From Bacillus changyiensis (GTDB lineage Bacteria; Bacillota; Bacilli; Bacillales; Bacillaceae): 64,000 bases of DNA. The notes under the pieces were generated by a model that saw only the letters and a list, made by a program, of their open reading frames with translations, made no database searches and was not told the origin of the DNA. The DNA lies in assembly GCF_027706145.1 (NCBI RefSeq), contig NZ_JAQFWW010000002.1, forward strand, positions 310,001 through 374,000, read 5' to 3'. Made by a program: the position numbers and the translations under genes. Of this stretch, positions 9,674 to 19,917 are shown piece after piece (the first letter of the stretch is position 1; the number at the start of each line of letters is the position of its first letter).

Positions 9674-9678
9674 TGTTT

Positions 9679-10320
9679 TCACCCTTTTATGCTGTTTTTG
9701 ATGATTCTAGCAGGTATTCCGACAGCAGTTGTATCATCTGGAATATCATTGATGACTGTTGCTCCTGCCCCCGTTATGCTCCGGCAACCAATCGTTTTTC
9801 CTGGAATCACGACCGTTCCTGCACCAACATGTGCACTTGCCTTCACTTTAACCCCTCCGGTTAAAACCGTTCCTGGTGAAAGGTGAACATAGTCACCAAT
9901 TTGATTGTCATGTTCAACAATGACACCGGTATTGATGATACTGTGAGCACCAATATGGGTATCAGCTTGGACAACACTCGCGGCCATCACGACTGTTCCG
10001 TTTTGAATCTGTGCCGATTTGCTGATCACCGCAGATGGATGAACAAGTATCGTATAACTTTCGAGTGGAAGACCGAGACGCTCAAACAGCTGTTTTCTCA
10101 CAGTGTTAGCACCGACACCTAGAATAAATTGAACATCTGGGAGAGCTTGAAAGAGCTCTATTGCGGCACTTGAAGGTCCTTTATAGAGGTTGTTTTCAAC
10201 ATGGAGGTTGACAAACTTGTCATCAAGAATCCCGACAAGCTCAGTGTCATGCAGTTCTTCAATGACCTCCCGAATCACCTTGCCATGACCACCATCTCCG
10301 ATCACCACCACTTTTCGCAT
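9679..10320 (-). CDS. epsM: UDP-sugar N-acetyltransferase EpsM
   Basis: 213-residue sialic-acid O-acyltransferase NeuD/PglD family protein. An N-terminal Rossmann-like segment (VIGDGGHGKVIREVIEEL) is followed by left-handed beta-helix hexapeptide repeats (for example AQIQNGTVVMAASVVQADTH). It acetylates the 4-amino group on the sugar produced by EpsC and EpsN. It abuts epsL with no gap, and epsN begins 5 bp after its stop. Confidence 0.95.
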   Translation of the reverse strand: MRKVVVIGDGGHGKVIREVIEELHDTELVGILDDKFVNLHVENNLYKGPSSAAIELFQALPDVQFILGVGANTVRKQLFERLGLPLESYTILVHPSAVISKSAQIQNGTVVMAASVVQADTHIGAHSIINTGVIVEHDNQIGDYVHLSPGTVLTGGVKVKASAHVGAGTVVIPGKTIGCRSITGAGATVINDIPDDTTAVGIPARIIKNSIKG

Positions 10321-10923
10321 TTAAGCATTCCTTCTCCCTGTAAATTTTTCAACTGTCACATGCTGATCTTGGCTGATGCCATCAGACTTCAGCACTTTTA
10401 CTACTGTTAAAAACAGAATTTTAAGATCTAGAAAAAAAGACCGGTGATCAACATACCAGACATCGAGTTCAAACTTTTCCTCCCATGTCACTTTATTTCT
10501 TCCATTAATTTGCGCCCAACCCGTAATACCTGGTCTGACCTCATGCCGCCTCCATTGTTTTTTTGTATAAAGAGGAACATATTCCATTAAAAGCGGGCGC
10601 GGGCCGACAAGACTTAAGTCACCTTTAATGACGTTTAACAACTGTGGTAGTTCATCCAGGCTTGTTTTTCTGATCAGCTTACCCGTTCTTGTCATCCGCT
10701 TTTCATCACTGAGTAGATTTCCCGCCTTGTCTCTTTCATCAGTCATTGTTCTAAATTTATATAAAGTAAATGGGTTACCATCCAAACCGGGACGAACTTG
10801 GCGAAAAAGGACAGGAGAACCGATTTTCCATTTGATAAGACAAGCTGTTAACATCATCGCAGGACTGAGAACAACTAGAAGAACTAACGCTGATACAAGA
10901 TCAAAAAGTCGTTTAACTTTCAC
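10321..10923 (-). CDS. epsL: Initiating sugar-phosphate transferase EpsL
   Basis: 200-residue bacterial sugar transferase (PglC/WcaJ catalytic-domain family). One N-terminal membrane hairpin (residues about 7-27) precedes the conserved [34 protein letters not shown] and SLVGPRPLL motifs. It loads the first sugar phosphate onto undecaprenyl phosphate on the inner face of the membrane. Small single-domain form, so it lacks the extra N-terminal TM domain of WbaP-type enzymes. Between epsK (20 bp) and epsM (0 bp). Confidence 0.95.
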   Translation of the reverse strand: MKVKRLFDLVSALVLLVVLSPAMMLTACLIKWKIGSPVLFRQVRPGLDGNPFTLYKFRTMTDERDKAGNLLSDEKRMTRTGKLIRKTSLDELPQLLNVIKGDLSLVGPRPLLMEYVPLYTKKQWRRHEVRPGITGWAQINGRNKVTWEEKFELDVWYVDHRSFFLDLKILFLTVVKVLKSDGISQDQHVTVEKFTGRRNA

Positions 10924-10943
10924 AAAAACCGTACCCCTTTCTG

Positions 10944-12500
10944 CTATTTAAAAAAACCTTTCTGAAAAGGAACTGATGCCGAAGACCAAAGCTTTTGCAA
11001 CCAAACGAAGATCTCCTGCCGCTCTTCTTTTGTACAAATGACACCATACACAAACAATATATACGCAACGGAAACGATCAATGCCGTTAACAATAGAGTA
11101 AACATGCTGTTAACCGTAAAAAAGAATTCGATTGTGTAACAAATAGCTAAAGCAAATGAAGCTCCAGCAAGCGGTGCATATATCCCTTTATAGAAAACTC
11201 GTTTTCTCTCACCCGTTATTTTTGATGTATAGATCGGGGTAAAAAACACGTTTTTCAACATTAAAGCAATAGCGCCACTAATAGCTATCCCATAGAGCCC
11301 AAGACCCGCAGGACCGCTCAAGACAATGGCGAGTAACAAATTGACAACACCGAATGCTACCGTTGCCAGTGCCGGGGTTCTCAGTTTGTTGTAAGATGTA
11401 AAAATGTAAAACAGCGGGGACGGACTTAAACAAAGAACTAAATAGCCGGCATGTATCAATAAAAGCCATTTTAGATGCTCAAATGATGGGCCAAGCCAGA
11501 TGGTCAAAAATGGTCCAGCCAAGCCACCTAGCAGTGCTGCTGGCAAAGCGAGCACCATTCCGTTAAATCTGACGGCCTGATTGGCATAACGGACAAGCCC
11601 CTCTTTGTTACCCTTTGAATAATAGAGCGTAATCGTCGGCGAGAATACGGCAGCAAGTGTACTTGACAGTGTCCGTAATAACAGTGGAAACTGAATAATC
11701 GCCGCATACCTCCCAGACTCTGACACGCCCAACATGACATTGGCCACCATCAAATCAATCTGCAAAAATAATAGAATCCCAACTTGGTTAACTGAGCTCC
11801 ACCCTCCTAAGCGGAGCAGTTTTTTACATTTTGTTAAAGACATATCCTTCATACGAAACGTATACCAAGGTATCAACTTTTTAAAGAAAAAAATCGACAA
11901 CATACATGCTGAAGCAACAGCGATCAATGTTGCAAACTGAATATACCAAATTCTCGGTGTGAACCATGAAAATATGCAGACAACACATAATACGCGAACC
12001 ATCATTTGCACAGCTTGGATTGTGCTTGTAATATAAATTTTATTAGCAAAAAATGGTCCAGCGGAAAAACCAGACATAAAAAAAGTTAACAAAAAGAGTA
12101 GCGCCCCAATGATTAATGCAATTTGTACATCTCCTAAGAGAGCAGCAGGGACTTGAATGATCTGATCGACAAACCCGATCATCGCTAAAATTGGCAAAAG
12201 CAATATCAGTGAAAGGATAAAAGATGAAATCATAAAAGTATTCATATATCCTCTCGCTTCATCAAACTCCCCTCTGTGGGCCGAAACGGAAAAAAATCTG
12301 ACGACAACCGCACTGAGGGCAACCGTTATTACCGAAAAATAGTTGATCATATTTTGCGTTAACGTAACAAATCCAAATGCTTCAACCCCGAGGTGTTGAA
12401 TAACAAACGGAGTCAGCCACATTGAGAAAAGCACGGATAATAAAAACGACACCATATTGGCGCCTAGGTTTAAGACAAATTTCTTATTCAAGAGGCTCAT
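10944..12500 (-). CDS. epsK: Polysaccharide flippase EpsK (Wzx type)
   Basis: 518-residue MATE/MOP-superfamily membrane protein with about 14 hydrophobic segments, of the polysaccharide biosynthesis / Wzx type. The N-terminus has the usual amphipathic start followed by a TM segment ([20 protein letters not shown]). It is predicted to flip the lipid-linked EPS repeat across the membrane for polymerisation by EpsG. Overall length is near B. subtilis EpsK (505 aa). 3 bp after epsJ. Confidence 0.93.
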   Translation of the reverse strand: MSLLNKKFVLNLGANMVSFLLSVLFSMWLTPFVIQHLGVEAFGFVTLTQNMINYFSVITVALSAVVVRFFSVSAHRGEFDEARGYMNTFMISSFILSLILLLPILAMIGFVDQIIQVPAALLGDVQIALIIGALLFLLTFFMSGFSAGPFFANKIYITSTIQAVQMMVRVLCVVCIFSWFTPRIWYIQFATLIAVASACMLSIFFFKKLIPWYTFRMKDMSLTKCKKLLRLGGWSSVNQVGILLFLQIDLMVANVMLGVSESGRYAAIIQFPLLLRTLSSTLAAVFSPTITLYYSKGNKEGLVRYANQAVRFNGMVLALPAALLGGLAGPFLTIWLGPSFEHLKWLLLIHAGYLVLCLSPSPLFYIFTSYNKLRTPALATVAFGVVNLLLAIVLSGPAGLGLYGIAISGAIALMLKNVFFTPIYTSKITGERKRVFYKGIYAPLAGASFALAICYTIEFFFTVNSMFTLLLTALIVSVAYILFVYGVICTKEERQEIFVWLQKLWSSASVPFQKGFFK

Positions 12501-12503
12501 CCC

Positions 12504-13517
12504 TTACTGGGCAATTTTTCGTTTAAAAAAGAATTCAAGCATAATCGGAACATTTAGTTTGCATAACAATAAAACAAGCCGTTGGCCGGATAAAAGCTTG
12601 TCATTCTGAATAGACGTCTTTTTCAATGACGACTGTACCATCGGATAAGTCAAAATTTCTTTAATATGGCGTCGTATTTGTTTTGAAGGCTTCTGTCCAG
12701 CACAGGCGTTGGCGATTAACATTGGAATTTGATGCTTGCAGATGTAGGTTTGCAAGTCTTCCTCACATTCCTCTACCAACTGGAATGTCTCATAAAATCG
12801 TTTTTTCGCACGGTACTGTCTGATCAGGTTTTCATCCATATACGGTTTATAAGGAACCTCTGTTAAGCTTTGCGGATTCCATCTGTACATGTAATAACCT
12901 GCATCAATCGCCTTGACCCGTTTTGCTGCATAGAAAGCATACAGATTAAATGGTGAATCCTCAGCAAAACGAATATCCTCACAAAAATAGAGCTCATTGT
13001 CGCGCAAAAGCTCACGTCTGTATAAGTTACGCCAAACATACCAGATAAACTGGGTTTCATGAGCTCTTTTCAGTTCTTGCTTTAAGTCTTGTCTCAACAA
13101 TACGCGATCTTTCGGTAAAGTCGGTGGAAAATACTGACCACCTTTGTCCGAATGTTTATAATAGCCGCACATCACGATATCGAGATCATCTTGTTTCGCA
13201 GTGATGTACATCTCGTTAAACATCACATCAGCAACAAAATCATCACCATCAACAAAACCGATATAATCTCCTGTAGCCGCTTTAAGACCGGCATTTCTGG
13301 CTGAGCTGAGCCCGCCATTTTTCTTATGGATCACTTTGACTCTTTTGTCCTTCTCACAGTACTGCCTAGCGATTTCCCCGGATCGATCTGGAGAACCGTC
13401 ATCAACAAGAATGATCTCAATATTTTTTAATGTCTGTTTGAGCAATGAATCGACACATTCTTCAATGTAATTCTCGACATTGTACATCGGTACAATAATG
13501 CTGACAAACGGCTTCAT
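12504..13517 (-). CDS. epsJ: Family-2 glycosyltransferase EpsJ
   Basis: 337-residue GT-A glycosyltransferase. N-terminal FVSIIVPMYNVENYIEECV and the IEIILVDDGSPDRSGEIA motif bind the nucleotide sugar; GFVDGDDFV near residue 92 carries the DxD motif. It adds a sugar to the lipid-linked repeat in the cytoplasm. Overlaps the epsI stop by 4 bp. Donor sugar cannot be read from sequence. Confidence 0.93.
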   Translation of the reverse strand: MKPFVSIIVPMYNVENYIEECVDSLLKQTLKNIEIILVDDGSPDRSGEIARQYCEKDKRVKVIHKKNGGLSSARNAGLKAATGDYIGFVDGDDFVADVMFNEMYITAKQDDLDIVMCGYYKHSDKGGQYFPPTLPKDRVLLRQDLKQELKRAHETQFIWYVWRNLYRRELLRDNELYFCEDIRFAEDSPFNLYAFYAAKRVKAIDAGYYMYRWNPQSLTEVPYKPYMDENLIRQYRAKKRFYETFQLVEECEEDLQTYICKHQIPMLIANACAGQKPSKQIRRHIKEILTYPMVQSSLKKTSIQNDKLLSGQRLVLLLCKLNVPIMLEFFFKRKIAQ

Positions 13518-14593
13518 TCAGCATCACCTAAAATCTTTCGTTTCAAATCTGTAAAATAATGCTCCCTTGACGGGATTTCTTCATGATTTGAATCGTTTTT
13601 CATCAGTTCATTAATCGCATTGATCACTTCTGATGTTTCTGGATTTTCGACCATTTTGATATTGGGGTTTTCTTTTAACCAGCTAAACCCTTCAAGTACT
13701 TTATGATCAAAGGAACGGATGACAACACATGGCGTACCTGTAATAGCACAAAAAATCATGCCATGCAGTCTGTCAGTAATGACAACCTCTGCATTTCTCA
13801 GCTTATCCCAGAGTTTATTCAGCTCCTTTTCGCGCGAAAAGCGGCTGACTCTTTTTCCGATCGTCGTTGTAAAGGTTGACATCTCACGATATTCAGCACG
13901 AATGACTGTTTGCAATAGTTGGCGCTCTTCCTTTTTAAGAAAACTCTCTTTATCATCTCTTAAACAAACTAATACACCCGTTCTCTCACATTGTTGCTCT
14001 TTCTTTAAATACAGAACCATATCAGGTTGCTTGATGATGGTTTTGTTCGGAAAATGCTTCTCCATAAACTGATAAGTTGTCTCATCACGTGCCATCAACA
14101 ATAGCTGTGGGTGAGCATTGTATATTTTTTGCGCTCTTTTTAATTCTTTTTGGCCTTTACGTGTTTGTGAAAAGTGGGCAGTAGCAGGCAGCTGTACAAT
14201 TTTATAATGCTTAAACTTCTTCATAATAAAGCGCCGCGTCCATTCTTCATTTCTATACAAATCACCCATATTTCCACCGCCGATGATAAATACCATATCC
14301 TCTGGATGGCGGATACGACGCAATGCTTTTGCATGTTTATAAATATCATTAATCGCAATCTCAATAATTTCAAAATCAGGAAACTCTGTTTCTGCAAATG
14401 TTTTGCTTGCCAATGCAATGGCATGGTCTCCTAAATTATCATGAGAAGGGATTAATGTCAGAATGATTTTCTTCTTGTCTTTATACTGATCAAAACGATT
14501 TAAACCAGGTGTCCCCATCATATATTCAGACGGATATTTCACTTTTAACAAAAGCCATTCCACAAGATTGATTTTTAATTCGTTAAAGCTCAT
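13514..14593 (-). CDS. epsI: Pyruvyl transferase EpsI
   Basis: 359-residue polysaccharide pyruvyl transferase family protein, paralogous to EpsO in the same operon. Conserved blocks: SHDNLGDHAIALASKTF near residue 50, VFIIGGGNMGDLYRNEEW near residue 101 and ITDRLHGMIFCAITGTP near residue 273. It is expected to decorate the EPS with pyruvate ketals. Four-bp overlap with epsJ and 11 bp after epsH. Confidence 0.93.
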   Translation of the reverse strand: MSFNELKINLVEWLLLKVKYPSEYMMGTPGLNRFDQYKDKKKIILTLIPSHDNLGDHAIALASKTFAETEFPDFEIIEIAINDIYKHAKALRRIRHPEDMVFIIGGGNMGDLYRNEEWTRRFIMKKFKHYKIVQLPATAHFSQTRKGQKELKRAQKIYNAHPQLLLMARDETTYQFMEKHFPNKTIIKQPDMVLYLKKEQQCERTGVLVCLRDDKESFLKKEERQLLQTVIRAEYREMSTFTTTIGKRVSRFSREKELNKLWDKLRNAEVVITDRLHGMIFCAITGTPCVVIRSFDHKVLEGFSWLKENPNIKMVENPETSEVINAINELMKNDSNHEEIPSREHYFTDLKRKILGDAE

Positions 14594-14604
14594 TTTTTCA
14601 CCGC

Positions 14605-15636
14605 CTATTTCTTCATTCTGTACTCTATCATTTTTTGATAAATCGCTGCGAACCCATATACAGCTGGGGTGAATCGCAACCGTATCAGCATCAGAAGCAA
14701 CCTTTTCTTCGCATCAAAAGTTGTCGGTTGGATTGTTGGAATCTTCCTTCTGAATTCTGTGCAGGCACAAATACGGCTAACATTTTTATATTTTTCTGTC
14801 AAAGGGCTTTTGTTTTGACTTTTACACTCATTCAAAATACTGTTGCAACCATGATTGATCATAAAAACTTGCAGTGCTTCATGAAAAGGTGATAGTTTTC
14901 CATGCTTTGTCAAACAATCAAAGTTTGCTTCATAAAGAGTCAATCCGTTTTGAAACAGCCCTTTCTGATACTTTTGGACAATCGATGATAAATGAACTCT
15001 GTAATGGTAGAGTGGTTTTGTTACAAATGTCACATGATTCGCAAACAGCAAGCATCTAAAACTGAAATATTGATCTTCAATATTTTCCAATTCATCCCTC
15101 AGTGGAAATGTGAGGTGATGTCGCTTAATTAAGTCTCTACTGTAAAGCTTATTCCAGGAAAAACCGCTAACCTTACCTTTCAACAAATCAGCAATTAATT
15201 CAGCTGTTGGTTTTTTCTCATATGCTTTTCCAACTTCCGGATAGACTGTTTTATTTGTATCCTCAATTTCAACAGCATAATCACATAGGACAAGGTCGGC
15301 TTCGCCTAGCTTGGCTTTCTCATACATCGCTTCGCAATAATCCGGTTCAATCCAGTCGTCGGAATCAATAAAAGCGACGTATTCACCTGAGGCCGCCTCT
15401 ATTCCTTTATTCCGCACAGCACCTAAACCTTGATTTTCCTGAACGATTATTTTTATTCGGCTGTCTTTTTTAGCAAAATCATCGATAATCTTTTGACTTC
15501 CGTCAGTCGAACCGTCATTCACAATGATTATTTCAATATTTTTCAAAGTCTGATTGAGCAAAGACTGTAAACAGTTCGGCAAAAAAGCTTCTGTATTATA
15601 TACTGCGACCAGTAAACTAACTGCTGGGTTTTCCAC
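14605..15636 (-). CDS. epsH: Family-2 glycosyltransferase EpsH
   Basis: 343-residue GT-A glycosyltransferase with VSLLVAVYNTEAFLPNC at the N-terminus, the IEIIIVNDGSTDGSQKI nucleotide-binding motif and FIDSDDWIEPDYC (DxD) near residue 90. In B. subtilis EpsH is essential for the exopolysaccharide. I start it at GTG 15636 because AAAGGAG lies 8 nt upstream and the protein then matches B. subtilis EpsH; the longer in-frame ORF to 15705 runs into epsG and lacks a ribosome-binding site. 25 bp after epsG. Confidence 0.92.
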   Translation of the reverse strand: MENPAVSLLVAVYNTEAFLPNCLQSLLNQTLKNIEIIIVNDGSTDGSQKIIDDFAKKDSRIKIIVQENQGLGAVRNKGIEAASGEYVAFIDSDDWIEPDYCEAMYEKAKLGEADLVLCDYAVEIEDTNKTVYPEVGKAYEKKPTAELIADLLKGKVSGFSWNKLYSRDLIKRHHLTFPLRDELENIEDQYFSFRCLLFANHVTFVTKPLYHYRVHLSSIVQKYQKGLFQNGLTLYEANFDCLTKHGKLSPFHEALQVFMINHGCNSILNECKSQNKSPLTEKYKNVSRICACTEFRRKIPTIQPTTFDAKKRLLLMLIRLRFTPAVYGFAAIYQKMIEYRMKK

Positions 15637-15661
15637 TAAGATTACTCCTTTGTCGACATTT

Positions 15662-16765
15662 TTAACGTTCAAAAATGGTTCGGTATGGTAGCACTGCAGA
15701 ATCAAATGGTATGAGACTAAAACTGTAAAAGAAATAACAGATCACAATTAAAACATATAAAAGCGCATTCGACTTCGGTTCATATATTCGAACAAAATAA
15801 GGAACGAGAATCATTTGAAAAAGTCCAAAATAGATATTGAATCTTGCAAAAATCACATCCTTTGTCGCTAATAAACCGAACAAAAAGCCGATGAGACAAA
15901 GGTTGACAATATAATCAATCTCAGGCCAGCGTTGCCGCAATTGATGTCTGGAGAAAAAAGCGAGCAAAAGCGGCAGGAAAAGAACAGCAATTTTAATGAT
16001 ATTCATCCCATTTGAACCTTTCGACAGCCAATCTTCATAGTGTCCGTATGAACTGTTCTCCAGAACGACAAGAAACACCGAGAGAAATTTTTGATACAAA
16101 AATGTTCCCCCTAGAAATAAAAAAGTGAGACACCAGAGAACTGGTGACCACGCTTTTCTTCTGACAACGAAATAGATCGGAATCATAATTAAAGCTGACG
16201 AATGAAACAGTGAACAAATTAGGACAATGACTGTGTATCTCAGGAAGTTGCCGTTAATAATATAACGGACTGCCCAAAACAGGATCGCTGCCACCATATA
16301 CTGACGAATTCCATTGAATGATGCATAGTAGTGAAACATCCCAATAAACAAAAACATACTTAATTCAAATGGTCTTCCGTAATCATAAAGCGTCTTAACA
16401 ATGAAAATATATGTAATACAAGCTACAGAGGCAAACATGATTTGCGGATCAGCGGTTATTTTGTTCAAGATCCATAAAAACGCAGTAAATCCAGGATCTG
16501 TTGTTGCTTTAGCTGAACCGAAACCAAAAATATCCCAAATACTTTCGTGTTTACCCGCCAATTCATAAAGCAACATATACGTATGATAGTCTGTACCGAC
16601 TTTGTATCTGAGTCCGGCAACAATTATTAAGGAAGCCAGCGGTACAACGGCTAAAAGCGGATTCGGCCGATAGCCTGTTGGCACTGATAAATCTTCTCTT
16701 CCATACATTTTTGCAAACCATGACCAAACAAAAACGACACCTAAATTCACGATATATATAGTCAT
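15662..16765 (-). CDS. epsG: EPS repeat-unit polymerase EpsG (Wzy-like)
   Basis: 367-residue polytopic membrane protein (about 10 TM segments) of the EpsG family. It has the conserved loop [18 protein letters not shown] near residue 55 and [15 protein letters not shown] near residue 155. Predicted to polymerise EPS repeats on the outer membrane face. Start at 16765 ([10 protein letters not shown]) follows a GAAGGA ribosome-binding site and comes directly after the epsF stop. Confidence 0.92.
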   Translation of the reverse strand: MTIYIVNLGVVFVWSWFAKMYGREDLSVPTGYRPNPLLAVVPLASLIIVAGLRYKVGTDYHTYMLLYELAGKHESIWDIFGFGSAKATTDPGFTAFLWILNKITADPQIMFASVACITYIFIVKTLYDYGRPFELSMFLFIGMFHYYASFNGIRQYMVAAILFWAVRYIINGNFLRYTVIVLICSLFHSSALIMIPIYFVVRRKAWSPVLWCLTFLFLGGTFLYQKFLSVFLVVLENSSYGHYEDWLSKGSNGMNIIKIAVLFLPLLLAFFSRHQLRQRWPEIDYIVNLCLIGFLFGLLATKDVIFARFNIYFGLFQMILVPYFVRIYEPKSNALLYVLIVICYFFYSFSLIPFDSAVLPYRTIFER

Positions 16766-16766
16766 A

Positions 16767-17924
16767 TTATTGTCCTTCTGCACCAGAAATCGAATAAATA
16801 TTCATAAGTCTTGTTAAGTTGGCCTTCGCATCATAGCCTCTATTTGTTAGTGTTTCTTGAATCTTTGACCATGCCGGCCTTTCCTTGTCACTAGCATGGT
16901 TTATTTCTTCGACCCAGCGTTCTACTCCTGCTTCAAGACTGATGTGGCTCACTAACCCAAGATCTAAATCTGTTTCCTGAGTGATTCTGTCTGAGATGAC
17001 ACAAGGGAGACCTGAAGCCTGTGCTTCAACGAGAACAAGCGGGAGTCCTTCAAAAAAAGATGGCATCACAAATACATCAAATGTCTGCATGAGAGCAGGT
17101 ATGTCTTCAACAACGCCGAGAAAAATGATTTCGTTTGTTAATCCAAGATTACGGACTTTTTCTTCTATCTGTTGACGCAGTGGTCCATCACCCGCAAACA
17201 CAAGCTGAAAGGGTCTACCTGCCTTCTTTAAACAAACTGCGAGTTCAAGCAAAAAAGTGTGATTTTTTTGTTCATAAAAGCGACCAACATGTCCGATAAT
17301 CAATGAATCTTCTTGAATAGCAAACTTCTTTTTAATATCCGTCTTAATACAGTCGTTCGCCTCTTTGAACTGTTGAAGATCAATCCCGTTTTGTAAAAGA
17401 TGCACTCCGTTTCCATCCATCTTTTTTTTACCGAATAAAAAACTTCCTGCTTCTTCACCACAAGCACATAGTGCTGTTGAACATGCAAGAATGAGACGAC
17501 GAAACACATGCAGCTGTATCGTATCCAAAAAACGCGGATTCGGCTTCCATGCTGTGTTGTGGGAATGGCAAATACGAACCGGAACACCGGCAAGTTTGGC
17601 AGCCAAAGCTGCAAAACCGGTCTGAAAATCGGTATGAGCATGAACAGCCGAAAATGGGCCTTTCTCAATTAAAATATTCTTCATGTTTTTAATGTAAGCC
17701 CTGATCCCTGCTTGACCAATGCTTGGCACAAAAAATACGCGGCCCCCAAGGGAAATGATTTCCGGATCATAATCACACGTCTCTTCCCGATGGGATATAA
17801 AGTCAAATTGAACATGGCGCCGATCTGTGTGACGATACATATTCATAATCATCGTTTCTGCTCCGCCGCGGTTCATTCCACTGACGATGTGAAGCACCCG
17901 TTTTGGTCTCCCGCTGTCATTCAT
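16767..17924 (-). CDS. epsF: Family-4 glycosyltransferase EpsF
   Basis: 385-residue GT-B glycosyltransferase. The N-terminal domain opens with [22 protein letters not shown]; the C-terminal donor domain has the retaining-GT signature [21 protein letters not shown] near residue 290. It extends the EPS repeat in the cytoplasm. It overlaps epsE by 8 bp and is separated from epsG by 1 bp. Confidence 0.94.
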   Translation of the reverse strand: MNDSGRPKRVLHIVSGMNRGGAETMIMNMYRHTDRRHVQFDFISHREETCDYDPEIISLGGRVFFVPSIGQAGIRAYIKNMKNILIEKGPFSAVHAHTDFQTGFAALAAKLAGVPVRICHSHNTAWKPNPRFLDTIQLHVFRRLILACSTALCACGEEAGSFLFGKKKMDGNGVHLLQNGIDLQQFKEANDCIKTDIKKKFAIQEDSLIIGHVGRFYEQKNHTFLLELAVCLKKAGRPFQLVFAGDGPLRQQIEEKVRNLGLTNEIIFLGVVEDIPALMQTFDVFVMPSFFEGLPLVLVEAQASGLPCVISDRITQETDLDLGLVSHISLEAGVERWVEEINHASDKERPAWSKIQETLTNRGYDAKANLTRLMNIYSISGAEGQ

Positions 17925-18759
17925 GTTTTACGACCCCTCCACCTTGATTCATCAATCTCTTTTTATGATATTTGTTCATGATAAAATGAGGTATGAACCC
18001 TCTGATAATCGGCTTCATCATATATACATAGTGATAGAGCGGCAATTTTAGTCGTCTACAAGCCTGAAAGACTAGTAGAGCATTATCAATCGAATAGCTG
18101 AACTTCCGTCGTTTAAATGCTGATTCATCTTCCCTTACTTTATATAAAGCTTCTTGGAGATTATAACCCCTAAATCCAGCTTCAAAAAATCGGATCCACA
18201 AGTCGATATCTTCCATTCTCCTTGTCCTTCGGCATACACGGTAACCTTTCAGTTTCTGATAAGCTTCCGCTCTCATCATAATCGTCGCATGGCAAAAAGG
18301 TGTTCCTTTTGCCATAATGGCTGGACTTGGTGAAGAAGGCAACGTCCTGACACCTCTGATCCCATTTTCATCAAAAGCAATCATTCCACTTCCGACAACT
18401 TGATAATGGGGTTGCGACTCCAGAAATGCGACTTGTTTTTCAAAACGTTTGGCTAATGAAAGATCATCACCATCTTGACGTGCAATGTATGTTCCATCTG
18501 CATACTTGAGACAGTGATTTAACGAAGCCGCAAGCCGCATGTTTTTTTTATTTCGGATCAGCTTAATCTTGTCCCGATATTGGTCAGCATACCGACTGGC
18601 AATTTGATATGTTTGATCTGTTGAAGCATCATCACAAATGATCAATTCCCAGTTCCGATAGGTTTGCTTCAAAACGGATTCAATGCTTTCAGCAAGCGTG
18701 TCTTCACAATTGAAGACCCCCATAATCACAGAAACCTTTGGTTTTTGTCTGCCTGTCAT
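17917..18759 (-). CDS. epsE: Bifunctional glycosyltransferase / flagellar clutch EpsE
   Basis: 280-residue family-2 glycosyltransferase (VSVIMGVFNCEDTLAESI, LIICDDASTDQT and YIARQDGDDLSLAKRFEK with the DxD near residue 95). In B. subtilis EpsE both contributes to EPS synthesis and binds the flagellar switch protein FliG as a clutch that stops rotation when biofilm genes are on. The clutch role here is inferred from orthology and position in the operon. Overlaps both neighbours: 4 bp with epsD, 8 bp with epsF. Confidence 0.93.
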   Translation of the reverse strand: MTGRQKPKVSVIMGVFNCEDTLAESIESVLKQTYRNWELIICDDASTDQTYQIASRYADQYRDKIKLIRNKKNMRLAASLNHCLKYADGTYIARQDGDDLSLAKRFEKQVAFLESQPHYQVVGSGMIAFDENGIRGVRTLPSSPSPAIMAKGTPFCHATIMMRAEAYQKLKGYRVCRRTRRMEDIDLWIRFFEAGFRGYNLQEALYKVREDESAFKRRKFSYSIDNALLVFQACRRLKLPLYHYVYMMKPIIRGFIPHFIMNKYHKKRLMNQGGGVVKHE

Positions 18760-19913
18760 CCTTCCAGCCTCCTCTTTGCAGTTGTTTCTTCATTCATGAA
18801 AGACGTGTAGATATGGGCCATCTCTTTTACTGTACATGACTCAGAAAAGATTGCCGCTGTGCTTCGTCCAGCTTCCCCCATTTGTTTCCGCAATTGAAGA
18901 GAATGATAGAGACTCAAAAGCCGATCGCTAAAAAGTTTAGTATCTCCTTGTGAAATAAGAAAACCGTTTACTCCTTCTTCAATCACTTCACGATGACCAC
19001 GGTTGTCTGTTGCTACAGCCGGTTTTCCAGCTGCCATGCCTTCCAGCAGATTCATCCCAAGACCTTCCCTAATACTTGAAGCAACAGATACATCAGCAAG
19101 TTTGATCCATTCATGAATCTCTTTTTGAAATCCTGCAAACAGAACGTGTGAAGCGATTCCTTTTTGTTCTGTCAAGCGGCGGTATTCTTCTTCCATCAGT
19201 CCTTTTCCGGCCAAGACAAGCTTTATATTTGGCATATCTCTATGCAACCGTGCAACTGTTTCAATTAAAAACGCTTGGTTTTTGTTAGGATTCAATTCTG
19301 CTGGATAGATGAGAATAAAATCGTTGTCTTTAAGGTTATATTTCTGTCTAAGCCGGGCTTTTTCTTCTTCATCAACTGGCTGAAACTGCGTGGTATTTAC
19401 TCCAATACCATGTATTTTTTCGGTTCGCATCTTTTTTCGCAAAGCTTTTCCAAGCTGATAATCTTCTTCATTGATTGTAATCAGACAGTCAGTCAAAAAA
19501 GACAGCACTTTTTCAATCGGGTAGTATAACAGCCAATTTTTTAATGGTGCACCTTGGCAAAAATGAAAACCATGGGCGGTATAAATTACTTTTGTCCCCC
19601 GTCTTCTTTGTTTGCGGGCAGCAAGACGAGCCAAAACCCCGCCCATTGGTGTATGACAATGGATAATGTCGTAGTGATTCTCATTGATAATACGCAGCAG
19701 ATCGCGATATGCCGTTATATTGTTAGGATGAAAAGGAGAGCGCTCAATTGCAATATCAAATTTTCGATCGACAAAGGGAAGAGAGATATTGCCTTGAGCT
19801 GCCACATGAACATTCCAGCCCTGATCTTTAAACCATTTTAAATATGGTAGATGAAACGCTTTAAAATGATAGTCTACTGTTGCGCAAAACAAAACTGTTT
19901 TTGTCATGCTCAT
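18756..19913 (-). CDS. epsD: Family-4 glycosyltransferase EpsD
   Basis: 385-residue GT-B glycosyltransferase. The N-terminal acceptor domain has YDIIHCHTPMGGVLARLAARK near residue 83 and the C-terminal donor domain has SSIREGLGMNLLEGMAAGKP near residue 280 with the conserved ExnnLEAMAxG-like helix. Acts on the lipid-linked repeat in the cytoplasm. 4 bp after epsC, overlapping epsE. Confidence 0.93.
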   Translation of the reverse strand: MSMTKTVLFCATVDYHFKAFHLPYLKWFKDQGWNVHVAAQGNISLPFVDRKFDIAIERSPFHPNNITAYRDLLRIINENHYDIIHCHTPMGGVLARLAARKQRRRGTKVIYTAHGFHFCQGAPLKNWLLYYPIEKVLSFLTDCLITINEEDYQLGKALRKKMRTEKIHGIGVNTTQFQPVDEEEKARLRQKYNLKDNDFILIYPAELNPNKNQAFLIETVARLHRDMPNIKLVLAGKGLMEEEYRRLTEQKGIASHVLFAGFQKEIHEWIKLADVSVASSIREGLGMNLLEGMAAGKPAVATDNRGHREVIEEGVNGFLISQGDTKLFSDRLLSLYHSLQLRKQMGEAGRSTAAIFSESCTVKEMAHIYTSFMNEETTAKRRLEG

Positions 19914-19917
19914 CCCC